Positions 9,187 to 17,560 of a stretch of DNA of 64,000 bases are shown one piece after another (positions within the stretch are counted from its first letter, which is position 1; every line of letters begins with the position of its first letter). The translations under genes and the position numbers were made by a program. The DNA comes from Geobacter sp. SVR. GTDB lineage: Bacteria > Desulfobacterota > Desulfuromonadia > Geobacterales > Pseudopelobacteraceae. The notes below the pieces were generated by a model that saw only the letters and a list, made by a program, of their open reading frames with translations, searched no databases and was not told the origin of the DNA. The stretch lies in contig NZ_AP024469.1 in NCBI RefSeq assembly GCF_016865365.1, forward strand, positions 62,001 to 126,000. Reading direction: 5' to 3'.

Positions 9187-11018
9187 ATGCTTTTCCTTTC
9201 GCGTGTATGGATATATTCGACCAGCTCCAGCGCCAGTTCGACCTTGCCGAAGGGGGGTATCAGATAATAGCCCCCCACCGCCTCGAAGGTGGCGTCGATG
9301 AATTCCCGGGCAATAGCCAGTCCTTCCCGGACGCCGGCCTCTTTTTCCAGTCCTTTCATCCGGGCAAGAACCGGGTCGGGAATCGAGATGCCGGGAACTT
9401 CGTTATGCAGAAAAGCGGCGTTGCGTTCACTGACCAGGGGCATGATGCCGGGAAGAACCGGAATGTTGCAGGCGTGGGTCAGATGCAGGGCATCCAGAAA
9501 TACCGCCGGGTCGTAGACCGGCTGGGTCTGGGCGAAAACCGCGCCGTTGGCGACCTTTTTTTGCAGCCGCTCGACCTGTACGAGTGTGTTCGAGGTGTTG
9601 GGATTGAAAGCGGCCCCGATCGTGAAGCCGGTGCCGCGGCCGATCGGGTTGCCGATGGCATTGACCCCACGGTTCAGGTCGGAGAGAAGCTTGATAAGCG
9701 TGAAGGAGTGCAGGTCAAAGACCGATTTGGCCCCGGCGTGATCGCCCATGGTGGCGGGGTCGCCGGTCACTGCCAGGATCGAGCGGATTCCCATCAGGCT
9801 GGCACCCATCAGGTCCGATTGCATGCCGATCAGATTGCGGTCGCGGCCGGTGATATGGACGATGACCTCGATGCCGACCTGCTGCTGGATCAGACTTCCC
9901 AGGGCGATGTTGCCCATGCGCGGCCGCGCCAGGGGATTCTCGGCAAGATTGATGGCATCCACACCCGCTTGCTTGAGCCTCCGGCTCCCCTCGATGATGC
10001 GGCTGCAATCCATTCCTTTGGGGGGATCGAGTTCAACGGTGATGATCTTGCGACGGCCCCATTCATCCAGAAAGGAGGCAGCCCCGGTCTGGATCGTTCT
10101 GCCGGTCTCCATGACGTCGGTGAGCTGCGGCTGCGGTCGCGGGACTGGCCTGTGGGTCTTCAGGGCTCTGCTGACCGCGGCGATATGCTCGGGGGTCGTG
10201 CCGCAGCATCCGCCGATCAGCGTGGCCCCTGCCTCGGCCATTTCAACCGCCATGGCGGCAAAATAGTCAGGGGTGGCCCGGTAGATGTACCGTCCTTCGC
10301 GATATTCCGGGAATCCGCTGTTGGCGTAGGCGGCGATCGGCCGGGTGCTCAGGGCGGCCAACCGGCGCACCACGTTGGCCAGCTCAAGCGGACCGGCACC
10401 GCAGTTGGCGCCGATTATGTCGGTCCCGGCGGTCTCCATGGATTGGCTGAACTGCTCCACGGTAGTGCCGTCACCGCTGCGTCCCCCCTCCAGAAAGGCC
10501 ATCGAGGCGCAGACCGGCAGCCCGGTCTCTCCGGCAGCCTGAATAGCTGCCATGAGCTGCTTCAGCGAGGAAAAGGTCTCCAGCATGAACAGATCGATCC
10601 CCTCCGTTGCCAGCGCCTGACACTGGCAACGGAAGATCTCCCGCATTTCGTCGCTCTCCAGTTCCCGCTCATCCCCCTTACCGCGCGAGAGTGGTCCCAC
10701 GGACCCTGCCACCAGGACATCGCGTCCCTGCCGGGCTGCCTGACGGGCGATGCGTACGCCGGCTGCGTTGATATCCGCCACCTTATGTCCCAATCCGATA
10801 GCCGAGAGTTTGGTCCAGTTGGCGCCAAAGGTATTGGTTTCAATCACCTGGGCGCCGACGGCCACGTACTCGTCTGCCAACTCTTGCACCAAAGCGGGGC
10901 GGACAAGGTTCAGGTGCTCGAAATTGCTGTCGAGGCTGACCCCTTTGGCGTAGAGCATGGTCCCCACGGCTCCGTCGCCGGTAAGGATTTCGGTTTTAAG
11001 CCTGTCGATGACATTCAT
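9183..11018 (-). CDS. Bifunctional homocysteine S-methyltransferase / methylenetetrahydrofolate reductase
   Basis: This 611-residue fusion has an N-terminal homocysteine methyltransferase barrel (GDGAVGTMLYAKG, ETNTFGAN, the zinc GANCGAG and GGCCGTTP Cys motifs) to about residue 290, then a MetF-like flavin-dependent reductase (ITVELDPPKGMD, NLAENPLARPR, AVTGDPATMGD). It links one-carbon reduction to methyl transfer. The zinc Cys residues are all present. Such fusions are known in several bacteria. With metH close by, the region contributes to methionine and folate metabolism. It is the first gene of a likely operon with the lipoprotein and xer genes. Confidence 0.9.
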   Translation of the reverse strand: MNVIDRLKTEILTGDGAVGTMLYAKGVSLDSNFEHLNLVRPALVQELADEYVAVGAQVIETNTFGANWTKLSAIGLGHKVADINAAGVRIARQAARQGRDVLVAGSVGPLSRGKGDERELESDEMREIFRCQCQALATEGIDLFMLETFSSLKQLMAAIQAAGETGLPVCASMAFLEGGRSGDGTTVEQFSQSMETAGTDIIGANCGAGPLELANVVRRLAALSTRPIAAYANSGFPEYREGRYIYRATPDYFAAMAVEMAEAGATLIGGCCGTTPEHIAAVSRALKTHRPVPRPQPQLTDVMETGRTIQTGAASFLDEWGRRKIITVELDPPKGMDCSRIIEGSRRLKQAGVDAINLAENPLARPRMGNIALGSLIQQQVGIEVIVHITGRDRNLIGMQSDLMGASLMGIRSILAVTGDPATMGDHAGAKSVFDLHSFTLIKLLSDLNRGVNAIGNPIGRGTGFTIGAAFNPNTSNTLVQVERLQKKVANGAVFAQTQPVYDPAVFLDALHLTHACNIPVLPGIMPLVSERNAAFLHNEVPGISIPDPVLARMKGLEKEAGVREGLAIAREFIDATFEAVGGYYLIPPFGKVELALELVEYIHTRERKSI

Positions 11019-11149
11019 GGATTATCCACTTCGGATGGCAGGAGTGACACGTTCGGGGACGGGCAATGGTGCATCTGCGGAAACTTCCTTGCAAAATCTG
11101 GTTCATCCCTCATGCTTGCCGCAGTGTGAACGGTACATCCGGCTTTCTG

Positions 11150-11178
11150 TTGCCGGAATTCCCGAGATGGGGTATAAG
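11150..11178 (+). promoter_or_regulatory. Likely sigma-70 promoter for the DedA gene
   Basis: TTGCCG at 11150-11155 and TATAAG at 11173-11178 are separated by 17 bases, about 40 bases before the DedA ATG. Confidence 0.5.
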
Positions 11179-11217
11179 AATCAATCGTCCTGTTGGGCAG
11201 CAAGGGAGTCTTTTTCA

Positions 11218-11826
11218 ATGCATGAAATCGTTCAATGGTTGCTGAATACAATCGGTGCTTTGGGCTACCCCGGCGTTTTCATGCTGATGGCCATGGAGAG
11301 CTCGGTCATCCCCATACCAAGCGAGTTGGTCATGCCGCCTGCCGGTTATCTGGCATTTCAGGGCAAAATGAACATGACTGCTGCCATCCTGTGCGGCACC
11401 TTCGGCAGCCTGGCGGGCGCTTATGCCAACTACTTCGCCTCGCACTATCTGGGGCGTCCGCTGATTATCAAATATGGCAGGTACGTCCTGATTCCGCCCG
11501 AAAAATTCGAGCGGGTGGAAAAATTTTTCCTGCAACACGGCGAGATTTCCACCTTTATTGGCCGTTTGTTGCCGGTGGTGCGTCATCTCATCTCGATTCC
11601 GGCCGGCCTGGCAGGCATGAACCATCTACGGTTCTCGCTCTACACCCTGCTGGGAGCCGGGATCTGGTGCAGCATCCTGACCGGTATCGGCTACGTTATC
11701 GGCGAAAATCAGCAGTTGATCATGCAGTACGCCCACAAGGCGCTGGTGTGGGTAGTTCTTTTCTGTGCCCTGCTGCTGGCGGCCTACATCTGGCGGCAGC
11801 GGCGGCGTATGGGTATTAAAGCGTAA
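11218..11826 (+). CDS. DedA-family membrane protein
   Basis: This 202-residue protein has about five hydrophobic helices and the DedA motifs: MESSVIPIPSELVMPPAGY near the N-terminus and GRLLPVVRHLISIPAGLAGM in the middle, with the conserved acidic and Arg residues. DedA proteins act in membrane lipid handling (undecaprenyl-phosphate or phospholipid flipping). The transported lipid is not predictable here. The ATG at 11218 was taken as start. Confidence 0.9.
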   Translation: MHEIVQWLLNTIGALGYPGVFMLMAMESSVIPIPSELVMPPAGYLAFQGKMNMTAAILCGTFGSLAGAYANYFASHYLGRPLIIKYGRYVLIPPEKFERVEKFFLQHGEISTFIGRLLPVVRHLISIPAGLAGMNHLRFSLYTLLGAGIWCSILTGIGYVIGENQQLIMQYAHKALVWVVLFCALLLAAYIWRQRRRMGIKA

Positions 11827-11866
11827 AGCATCAGAGAAGGCAAAGGGTTTTTGGGAGGAAAAAAAC

Positions 11867-12664
11867 ATGCAGATGAAGCGCAACGGGCGCATCCACTATA
11901 TCGCTCCGGAATTCGGAACTTCCCCCTGTTCCATACAGGGTTTCACCACGCGTCACGAGGGGGTCTCGCGGCCTCCGTACAATTCACTGAACCTGGGTAC
12001 CAACACGCTCGATCCACCCCACAACGTGGAGGGCAACCGCAGCCTGTTGGCGCGCGCCTTTGACGTGGCCCAGGATCAACTGGTCACGGTACGCCAGTCT
12101 CACGGCAGCGATATACTGGTGATAGACGAGCCCAACCAGGATTATGCCCATTTTCTCAGTGTGGAGAGCGATGCGATCATGACCAACCAGCCGGGCGTCA
12201 TGATCGGCGTGTGCGTGGCTGATTGCGCACCGGTGCTGCTGGTGGACCCCGAAAAACGGGTTGTTGCGGCCGTGCATGCCGGCTGGAAGGGTACTGCCGC
12301 CGGGCTGGTGTCCAAAACCGTGGCCGGGATGAAGGCCCTGTTCGATTGTAATGCCACGGACATCCGGGCAGCCATCGGTCCCTGCATTGGTACATGCTGC
12401 TACGAAGTTGACACTCCGGTCAAACAGGCGTTCCTTCAGGGGGGCATCCATTGGGAGGGCTGCGCGGAACCTTCCGGCGACGGCAAATGGCGATTGAGCC
12501 TGTCGGCTGCCAACCGGGAACTGCTGCGTGCGGCCGGGGTACCGGATGCCGCCGTTCAGGTTTCGGAGATGTGCGTCTGCTGCCAGCGCGAACTGTTCTT
12601 CTCGTATCGCCGTGATGGGGGTGAAACCGGGCGGCAGATGGGGTTCATCATGTTGCAGCCGTAG
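11867..12664 (+). CDS. YfiH/laccase-domain protein (multicopper polyphenol oxidase family)
   Basis: This 265-residue protein has GFTTRHEGVSRPPYNSLNLG at the start, VRQSHGSDILV, DAIMTNQPGVMIGVCVADCAPVLL with the metal Cys, VHAGWKGTAAGLV with the metal His, and GPCIGTCCYEV. These are the marks of the YfiH family, reported as purine-nucleoside-acting or peptidoglycan-editing enzymes. A GGGAGG precedes the ATG at 11867. It is the last intact core gene before comM. Confidence 0.88.
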   Translation: MQMKRNGRIHYIAPEFGTSPCSIQGFTTRHEGVSRPPYNSLNLGTNTLDPPHNVEGNRSLLARAFDVAQDQLVTVRQSHGSDILVIDEPNQDYAHFLSVESDAIMTNQPGVMIGVCVADCAPVLLVDPEKRVVAAVHAGWKGTAAGLVSKTVAGMKALFDCNATDIRAAIGPCIGTCCYEVDTPVKQAFLQGGIHWEGCAEPSGDGKWRLSLSAANRELLRAAGVPDAAVQVSEMCVCCQRELFFSYRRDGGETGRQMGFIMLQP

Positions 12665-12750
12665 CGTCGGGGGACTCTTGAGTCCATCGAGCCAGACTCC
12701 CGGGACTCTCTAGACTACCTGACCATAGACTCTCAGACTGGGGGTTGACT

Positions 12751-12977
12751 ATGCTCGCCAAGGTCCTCAGCAGCGCCCTGATCGGTATCGATGCCATTCT
12801 GGTTGATGTGGAGGTCGATCTGGCCCCCGGCCTGCCGGCATTTGCAACGGTGGGGCTGCCGGATGGCGCGGTCAAGGAGAGCAAGGACCGGGTCCGGGCA
12901 GCCCTCAAGAACTCCGGCTACGATTTTCCGACCCGCCGCATCACCGCCAATCTGGCGCCGGCCGATATCAGGAAAGA
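12751..12977 (+). pseudogene. comM: comM (yifB), 5' fragment, cut by the Tn7-like element
   Basis: The fragment encodes the first 75 residues of a Mg-chelatase-like AAA+ protein of the ComM/YifB family ([29 protein letters not shown] cut here, NLAPADIRK). ComM is a helicase that helps branch migration in natural transformation. The frame continues 17 residues into the transposon end and stops at 13026. The missing continuation ([10 protein letters not shown]) resumes at 30743, after the transposon. Confidence 0.95.
12973..12977. repeat. Target-site duplication AAAGA (first copy)
   Basis: AAAGA directly precedes the transposon's TGT end; the second copy is at 30743-30747. Fusing the flanks with one copy gives AGG-AAA-GAG-GGT, the uninterrupted comM frame (R-K-E-G). 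Confidence 0.93.
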
Positions 12978-13041
12978 TGTCGGCAACATTGCTATTTGCA
13001 AAACACTACAGTATTTGCAAAATAGATAGCGATAAATGCAA
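12978..13041. repeat. Transposon end (tnsE-like side) with TnsB-type binding repeats
   Basis: After TGTCGGCAACATTG come two copies of TATTTGCAAAA (12992-13002 and about 13012-13022) and a weaker GATAAATGCAAG (13030-13041). Similar ATTTGC motifs recur at the other end, as expected for TnsB binding sites. Confidence 0.6.
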
Positions 13042-14784
13042 GCGCCGCCTTCAGATAAAAAGAGGTACTACTTCAAACACCTTGATTTTCCTGGAGTCTG
13101 GAAGATCATCTGGTTTGGCAGACTTTCAAGATTAGATGAAGGTTCCGATGCTGTTTCCATATACGTTTATGTCGGTAAACTCACTTCCCTCGCCCAAAAC
13201 ACCTACGCCCTGCCACTCGAATACAAACGCGTAAATCTCCCGATAGGCGATTTTCCAGTCCTTTATATCGGTGCCGTGCTTGAAAACGGTTTCCTTTTTT
13301 TCACCGAAGAACTCCCAAGCAAATTCTACAAAACTCATGATATTAAAATAGATCTTACGAAAGAGCATATCGGGGCCATCCCTCGTATGGCAAGAGACGA
13401 TGCCGGCTATCTCGTCTCTACAACGCAGCAATGGGGTTTCTATCAAGAGCCACAGGCTGACTCATATCTCCTCGGCTTCAATTATAACAACAACCCTTAC
13501 GGCATTATCATCCCTTGTGCGGAGATATTGAGGTTTTTCTATTGTTATGCCTCCAATATGGCGAAGGTTATGACCAGTGATCGTATATTGAACCCTGGCC
13601 GATGGCTTTATGATCTTAAAAAAACACGTTTTGATGCAAAGACTGGTACAGTATTCCTAAAACCTCGCTTGACAGTAAGTCGCAATTCCGCCCTTTACCT
13701 CGCCAACTTTATCTCCGGCTACTTCAAGATGGATCGTGCACAGCAAATCCCTACACAGGTGGCGGTCATCTCCCGAAGTGAGCCGGAAAGGCCTTTTGTG
13801 GTATTCCCCCCCTTGGATGGGCCATGCGTTATTAATGCATCATACCATACCCATGAAAATCACTTGGGAAAGCAAATAATTATCACCAGAGTTATCTGTG
13901 CGGACCTGCGGCCGAATTTCGATGCAATAGTAATGGGACGCAGCATAGGGATCCATGGTGAAGAAAAGGAGCGACGGGCCCCGGCAAAAATTACAAAAAT
14001 CAGAATTAAAAATCGATCAGATCAGCCCGTGAGACTTAACCCAGGAGCTGTCAATCCTTCTCTCGGGAAGGAAGAAAACTTTGACGATGAGCTTGGGCAG
14101 CGTTTCCCTAATATGGCAGAAGTCGCTCAACGTCCCTTTTTTGAAGAAAAGAACCAAATGGACCCTGCTGCGCACCAAGTTAATGCGAAGCATCCCGAGG
14201 GATCGACGAATGATAAGGGCTCATCAGATTCAGATCTCCATCAAACTATAATTTTGCCAAACGAGAGCCCTCAGGACGATGATGAGATGGCTGCATTTGA
14301 CCGTATCGTGAAAGCTCTAGTGGTGATTAAATCAACTTCCTTAGCCGAAGTGGAGTTTCTGGGGCTCACTGAGCTTATTGAAAAAGCCGATGATATCGAT
14401 GCTGGTGTTATTTACAATTTTCCCAACCTGGAACATACAGAATCTTGGGTATATGTTGACCACATCAATGTTCGGCGTAGGAGAATCTTAATCGCATCGC
14501 TGATAAAGGGCTCGGCCAAACGATTTTTAATTGAATTCGAACAAAGGAGTTGGGGAGAATGTCCGACTATGGTCATTTGGGACTCCGATGGCGAAGTCTC
14601 TGACAAGGATGTATTATTCGCCGTCACTGAATGCATAAAAAACCAAGCTATTTACATAGAAAACCGTTCTTTCAAGCACTCTTGGTCAAAGCTCAGGCAT
14701 TCGTGGAAGAAGAATGAGCACACAAAGCCGGATCATTTCCTGGATAGAATTTTTTCAGCCCAATTGTTACTGGAAGAGATCTAG
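13036..14784 (+). CDS. TnsE-like transposition protein (candidate)
   Basis: This 582-residue protein is not clearly similar to a common enzyme family. Its layout resembles Tn7 TnsE: a beta-rich start (WKIIWFGRLSR, VSIYVYVGKL), a middle segment IIIPCAEILRFFYCYASNM, a long acidic, low-complexity linker (about residues 340-420) and a C-terminal domain (RRRILIASLIKG, FLIEFEQRSWG, RSFKHSWSKLRHSW). TnsE directs Tn7 to replicating or conjugating DNA. The gene is the first inside the transposon end, far from tnsABC, which is unusual. Its frame overlaps the TnsB-site region. Assignment is from memory of TnsE architecture and needs a profile search. Confidence 0.45.
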   Translation: MQAPPSDKKRYYFKHLDFPGVWKIIWFGRLSRLDEGSDAVSIYVYVGKLTSLAQNTYALPLEYKRVNLPIGDFPVLYIGAVLENGFLFFTEELPSKFYKTHDIKIDLTKEHIGAIPRMARDDAGYLVSTTQQWGFYQEPQADSYLLGFNYNNNPYGIIIPCAEILRFFYCYASNMAKVMTSDRILNPGRWLYDLKKTRFDAKTGTVFLKPRLTVSRNSALYLANFISGYFKMDRAQQIPTQVAVISRSEPERPFVVFPPLDGPCVINASYHTHENHLGKQIIITRVICADLRPNFDAIVMGRSIGIHGEEKERRAPAKITKIRIKNRSDQPVRLNPGAVNPSLGKEENFDDELGQRFPNMAEVAQRPFFEEKNQMDPAAHQVNAKHPEGSTNDKGSSDSDLHQTIILPNESPQDDDEMAAFDRIVKALVVIKSTSLAEVEFLGLTELIEKADDIDAGVIYNFPNLEHTESWVYVDHINVRRRRILIASLIKGSAKRFLIEFEQRSWGECPTMVIWDSDGEVSDKDVLFAVTECIKNQAIYIENRSFKHSWSKLRHSWKKNEHTKPDHFLDRIFSAQLLLEEI

Positions 14785-14947
14785 CTACAAGTTGTGGTGG
14801 GGGATAAGCTGTCTACACCAGATGCCCCAAGCAAGAGAATACCGCATTCAAGATATCTTATTGTTGACATGTAATGAAATTTGGGTTATAGGGGGAATAT
14901 ATTGTGGTTAAATGCAGAATAACCTCAATATATAGTGATATTATTTT

Positions 14948-14966
14948 TTACGCTGATATAGCGTAA
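14948..14966. promoter_or_regulatory. Operator 1 (TTACGCT-N5-AGCGTAA) upstream of the XRE/ImmA promoter
   Basis: TTACGCTGATATAGCGTAA is a perfect 7-bp inverted repeat with a 5-base centre. An identical pair of arms occurs at 15007-15025, on the other side of the promoter. Confidence 0.85.
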
Positions 14967-14972
14967 ATGTTC

Positions 14973-15002
14973 TTGACATAGTTCGCCTTCGCAAGGTATA
15001 TT
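14973..15002 (+). promoter_or_regulatory. Sigma-70 promoter for the XRE/ImmA pair
   Basis: TTGACA (14973-14978) and TATATT (14997-15002) are spaced 18 bases apart and sit exactly between the two operators. Confidence 0.8.
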
Positions 15003-15006
15003 CATT

Positions 15007-15025
15007 TTACGCTGGAATAGCGTAA
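15007..15025. promoter_or_regulatory. Operator 2 (TTACGCT-N5-AGCGTAA)
   Basis: TTACGCTGGAATAGCGTAA has the same arms as operator 1. It lies just downstream of the -10 box, where a bound dimer would block transcription. Confidence 0.85.
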
Positions 15026-15080
15026 CTTTGCAATGCACCAATTTTCCACAATGAGGGGGGAAGGAAAGGAGGCGAGCGCA

Positions 15081-15443
15081 ATGGCGACGAGTTTCGGACA
15101 GCTGCTGAAAGAAGCTCGCAAGAAGAAGGAAAAGACACTCAAGGAGGTCAGCCAGGTTGCAGGACTCTCACTGAGCTACATCAGCGACATGGAGCAGGAG
15201 CGAAAGAAGGCACCAGCGATTGATGTAGTAAGGAAAATCGAGGCATATCTAGAAATCACTGATGGATCCCTCGTAAGGGCGGCGAACGCCGAAGTGAACA
15301 CTCGCAACGAGGTAAGAACTATTTTTCGGAAACGACCGGAACTGAATACTGCTCTGCTACGCGTGGCGGAAGATTGTACCGAAGAAGAAGTGAATGAGCT
15401 GATAAATGAAATGTTAAAACGGAAGGGCAAACTGAATGAGTAA
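15081..15443 (+). CDS. XRE-family repressor
   Basis: This 120-residue protein has an N-terminal helix-turn-helix (LLKEARKKKEKTLKEVSQVA, then GLSLSYISDMEQ) and a helical C-terminal part. The ATG at 15081 has AAAGGAGG eight bases upstream; the frame is open further upstream but without a better site. It overlaps the ImmA-like gene by eight bases. With two matched inverted repeats around its promoter it is very likely an autorepressor. By analogy with ImmR/ImmA pairs of ICEs, the linked peptidase may cleave it to induce cargo or transposon genes. Confidence 0.88.
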   Translation: MATSFGQLLKEARKKKEKTLKEVSQVAGLSLSYISDMEQERKKAPAIDVVRKIEAYLEITDGSLVRAANAEVNTRNEVRTIFRKRPELNTALLRVAEDCTEEEVNELINEMLKRKGKLNE

Positions 15444-16032
15444 CTCACACTTTTCTTTCAGTCCCATGAGTGGCAGGCAGATAGATCAACTTGCCAATTC
15501 CTACCTCTCCTATTATCAGCCAGAGGCCCTGAGAAACCCTGCACCGTTTGATGTCCATCGGTTCGTTGACACGAAGCTGGAAGATCTGACCGGGGTGGTG
15601 CCTGTCTATTCACGAGACCTTCCGCCAGAAATATATGGTCTCACAGACAGCTCAGAAAATCGGCTAGAAATACAGGAGACGCTTGCCGAGGACCCATTCC
15701 AGGAAAAATTTTTTCGTTCAACTTTGGCACATGAGGCAGGGCACTGCATCATTCATGTTCCTCAGTTGCGGAAAATAAATAGAGGGCATGTGTTCAGGCA
15801 AGCGAAGGAAGATGGGGCTGAAGGAGGGGTTAAGCTCTATCGGAAGGATGATATCCCGCTGTACTGCAACCCGGAGTGGCAGGCTTTTCGTTTTGCAGGG
15901 GCGTTGTTAATACCGGAGGGACCACTACGAATGATGCTCGCTAGCAACGCGAGTACCAGCGAGATTGCTGATACGTTTAATATCCACCCAGCATTCTTGC
16001 GGTCAAGGATGAAGGCTTTAAAGCTTACATAA
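15436..16032 (+). CDS. ImmA/IrrE-family metallopeptidase
   Basis: This 198-residue protein has the zinc peptidase motif HEAGH (H99, E100, H103) within STLAHEAGHCIIH and a third-ligand region WQAFRFAGALLIPEG, the family's usual core. A short winged-helix-like tail follows (TSEIADTFNIHPAFLRSRM). Members cleave a partner XRE repressor after a stress signal. It overlaps the repressor gene, so both are co-translated. The target promoter beyond its own operon is not obvious. Confidence 0.9.
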   Translation: MSNSHFSFSPMSGRQIDQLANSYLSYYQPEALRNPAPFDVHRFVDTKLEDLTGVVPVYSRDLPPEIYGLTDSSENRLEIQETLAEDPFQEKFFRSTLAHEAGHCIIHVPQLRKINRGHVFRQAKEDGAEGGVKLYRKDDIPLYCNPEWQAFRFAGALLIPEGPLRMMLASNASTSEIADTFNIHPAFLRSRMKALKLT

Positions 16033-16036
16033 TTAG

Positions 16037-16070
16037 AAAAGCTCCAACGTTTCCAGACGTTAGAGCTTTT
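16037..16070. terminator. Inverted repeat, likely bidirectional terminator after the ImmA gene
   Basis: AAAAGCTC-CAACGT and ACGTTA-GAGCTTTT pair around a short loop. The A-tract and T-tract are part of the stem ends; no longer T run follows. Confidence 0.55.
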
Positions 16071-16189
16071 CCCCGAAAGACAGGCTTCGGGGGGCTTGCG
16101 ACCAGTAATTCCCTTAACGGAGTAAGTTACCAAATACTCTCCTGGTTTGCAAGGTCTAAATCGCCTGTCGGAAAGGATAGGTGCCCACT

Positions 16190-16312
16190 ATGGAAACAGT
16201 GGAACGACCTGGTAAGCGGCTAATTTTCGTTGCGTACATCACCATCAACGGTGTCCGGCGTTACGCAAGTCAATACGGCCGTAAGGCGTGGCCCATCTGG
16301 GTAGACGCCTAA
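16190..16312 (+). CDS. Very small protein of unknown function (40 aa)
   Basis: An ATG at 16190 with GGAAAGGA about 12 bases upstream opens a 40-residue frame, basic, containing VAYITINGVRRYASQYGRKA and ending PIWVDA. It is followed by two more small genes on the same strand. No known domain. The frame is supported by codon use and by its position in a run of small genes with ribosome sites. Confidence 0.5.
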   Translation: METVERPGKRLIFVAYITINGVRRYASQYGRKAWPIWVDA

Positions 16313-16372
16313 ACCACAACCAGAGAGGGGGCTTGCCCCCTCCCGCAACCCGCAAACCACGGAGGTAACAAA

Positions 16373-16546
16373 ATGGCAACAAATCCACCGACCGGCGACG
16401 GTCACAGAAACGGCATGGTGAGAGAAAGAAGTCAGGTCTACAACCCGAAGACTGATACTTGGACGAAGCGGGACACAAATACCGGTAAGTTCATGGATCA
16501 GAAGGCGGATGGTTCGCCCTTCAAAGGCGTCCGGAAGGAGAAATAG
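16373..16546 (+). CDS. Small hydrophilic protein of unknown function (57 aa)
   Basis: The ATG at 16373 is preceded by GGAGG at 16361-16365. The product is polar and contains NGMVRERSQVYNPKTDTW and GKFMDQKADGSPFKGVRKE. Similar short proteins are, as far as I recall, commonly found next to DUF3606 proteins. It ends three bases before the next gene, so they form one unit. Function unknown. Confidence 0.65.
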   Translation: MATNPPTGDGHRNGMVRERSQVYNPKTDTWTKRDTNTGKFMDQKADGSPFKGVRKEK

Positions 16547-16549
16547 CTC

Positions 16550-16726
16550 ATGTCCGATAACAAAAACCTGACAGGTTCACCAGATAACAAGCGAATCGAT
16601 ATCCACGACCCCAACGAAGTCCGTAACTGGACAAAGTCTTTTGGATGTACCGCGGAGGAACTGAAAAAAGCGGTAAACACGGTGGGGACCTCTGCAACAG
16701 CCGTAAAAAAACAACTGAGCAAGTAA
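16550..16726 (+). CDS. DUF3606-type small protein (58 aa)
   Basis: The product contains RIDIHDPNEVRNWTKSFGCT followed by AEELKKAVNTVGTSATAVKK, the pattern of DUF3606, a small helical family often described near stress genes and mobile islands. AAGGAG precedes the ATG. A strong terminator follows at 16747. Function unknown. Confidence 0.75.
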   Translation: MSDNKNLTGSPDNKRIDIHDPNEVRNWTKSFGCTAEELKKAVNTVGTSATAVKKQLSK

Positions 16727-16746
16727 TATAGAAAGCATCCTGGCTT

Positions 16747-16776
16747 GCCCTCCTGTTTCGATGGGAGGGCTTTTTT
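16747..16776 (+). terminator. Intrinsic terminator after the small-gene cluster
   Basis: GCCCTCC and GGGAGGGC form a stem around a nine-base loop, followed by six T. Confidence 0.88.
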
Positions 16777-16993
16777 ATTGTCAGCATGAAACGAAATTTA
16801 CACAGGTCAGGCCCGCCTCCACCTTCACAGAGGCAGTTCTTGCTTCGCATCAAGGGCGACCAACATGGGTTCTATTATTTATAAAGGAAAGTGACGGCGA
16901 GATCTCTATCATCGGCAAAGGTGGTGAGGATTTTTCCGCGGCGTGGAGTGATGAGATGGCATTGAAATAAGAATCACGAAAGAGAGGTTGTTG

Positions 16994-17548
16994 ATGATTA
17001 AATTGATTGTTCCTTTGTTTGCCATTCTCTTTGCCTTCCCGGCCTTTGCCAAAGATCCAATCCGGACAATCGAGGGGATAGTTACCAAGGTATCTGATGG
17101 CGATACGTTGCAGGTGACGGATCCATTGGGTACAAAGGTAAAGGTTCGACTTTATGGAGTCGATGCGCCGGAAACTCAGAAAAGCAACAAGAAGACTGGG
17201 CGGATCAGTAAGCCAGGCCAACCATATGGCGAAGAGGCATTCCAGGCCCTACTGGGTAAAACATTCAGAATGAATGTAAGGCTCGATGTCATGGACATAG
17301 ACCGATACAAGCGTACGGTCGGCATTGTCTGGGTCAACGGTCGGAACATCAACCGCGAAATGGTGTTAGAAGGTTTTGCTTGGGCCTACAGACAGTATCT
17401 CGATCGCCCCCATGCGAGCGAATACCTTGCGGCAGAAGAGCATGCGAGAAAAGCAAAGTTGGGCCTCTGGCAGCAAGACAATCCTCAACCACCATGGGAG
17501 TTCAGGAAGTCACTCAGGAAAGGGCATCATGGCAGAGAAACTTGGTAA
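16994..17548 (+). CDS. Secreted thermonuclease-like nuclease (SNase family)
   Basis: This protein of about 184 residues has a signal peptide (LIVPLFAILFAFPAFA) and the staphylococcal-nuclease core: VSDGDTLQV, VRLYGVDAPE with catalytic Arg and Asp, DRYKRTVGIV, and a C-terminal helix AEEHARKAKLGLW. It would cut DNA or RNA in the periplasm or outside the cell. The ATG at 16994 follows AGAGAGG by six bases. The IS begins 12 bases after the stop, so the C-terminus seems intact. Confidence 0.88.
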   Translation: MIKLIVPLFAILFAFPAFAKDPIRTIEGIVTKVSDGDTLQVTDPLGTKVKVRLYGVDAPETQKSNKKTGRISKPGQPYGEEAFQALLGKTFRMNVRLDVMDIDRYKRTVGIVWVNGRNINREMVLEGFAWAYRQYLDRPHASEYLAAEEHARKAKLGLWQQDNPQPPWEFRKSLRKGHHGRETW

Positions 17549-17560
17549 TGAAGAAATTAT

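Noticed and set aside
9180-11129. Long plus-strand frame over the methyltransferase-MetF fusion
   Set aside because: The minus-strand frame encodes all conserved motifs; the plus-strand frame has none.
12665-12750. Repeated GACTC words between the YfiH-family gene and comM
   Set aside because: The words are short and irregularly spaced; no clear hairpin, iteron or binding-site pattern emerged.
16761-16970. 69-codon frame just after the small-gene terminator
   Set aside because: Its only ATG is inside the terminator stem and there is no ribosome site; it may be a gene remnant before the nuclease, but this cannot be shown.
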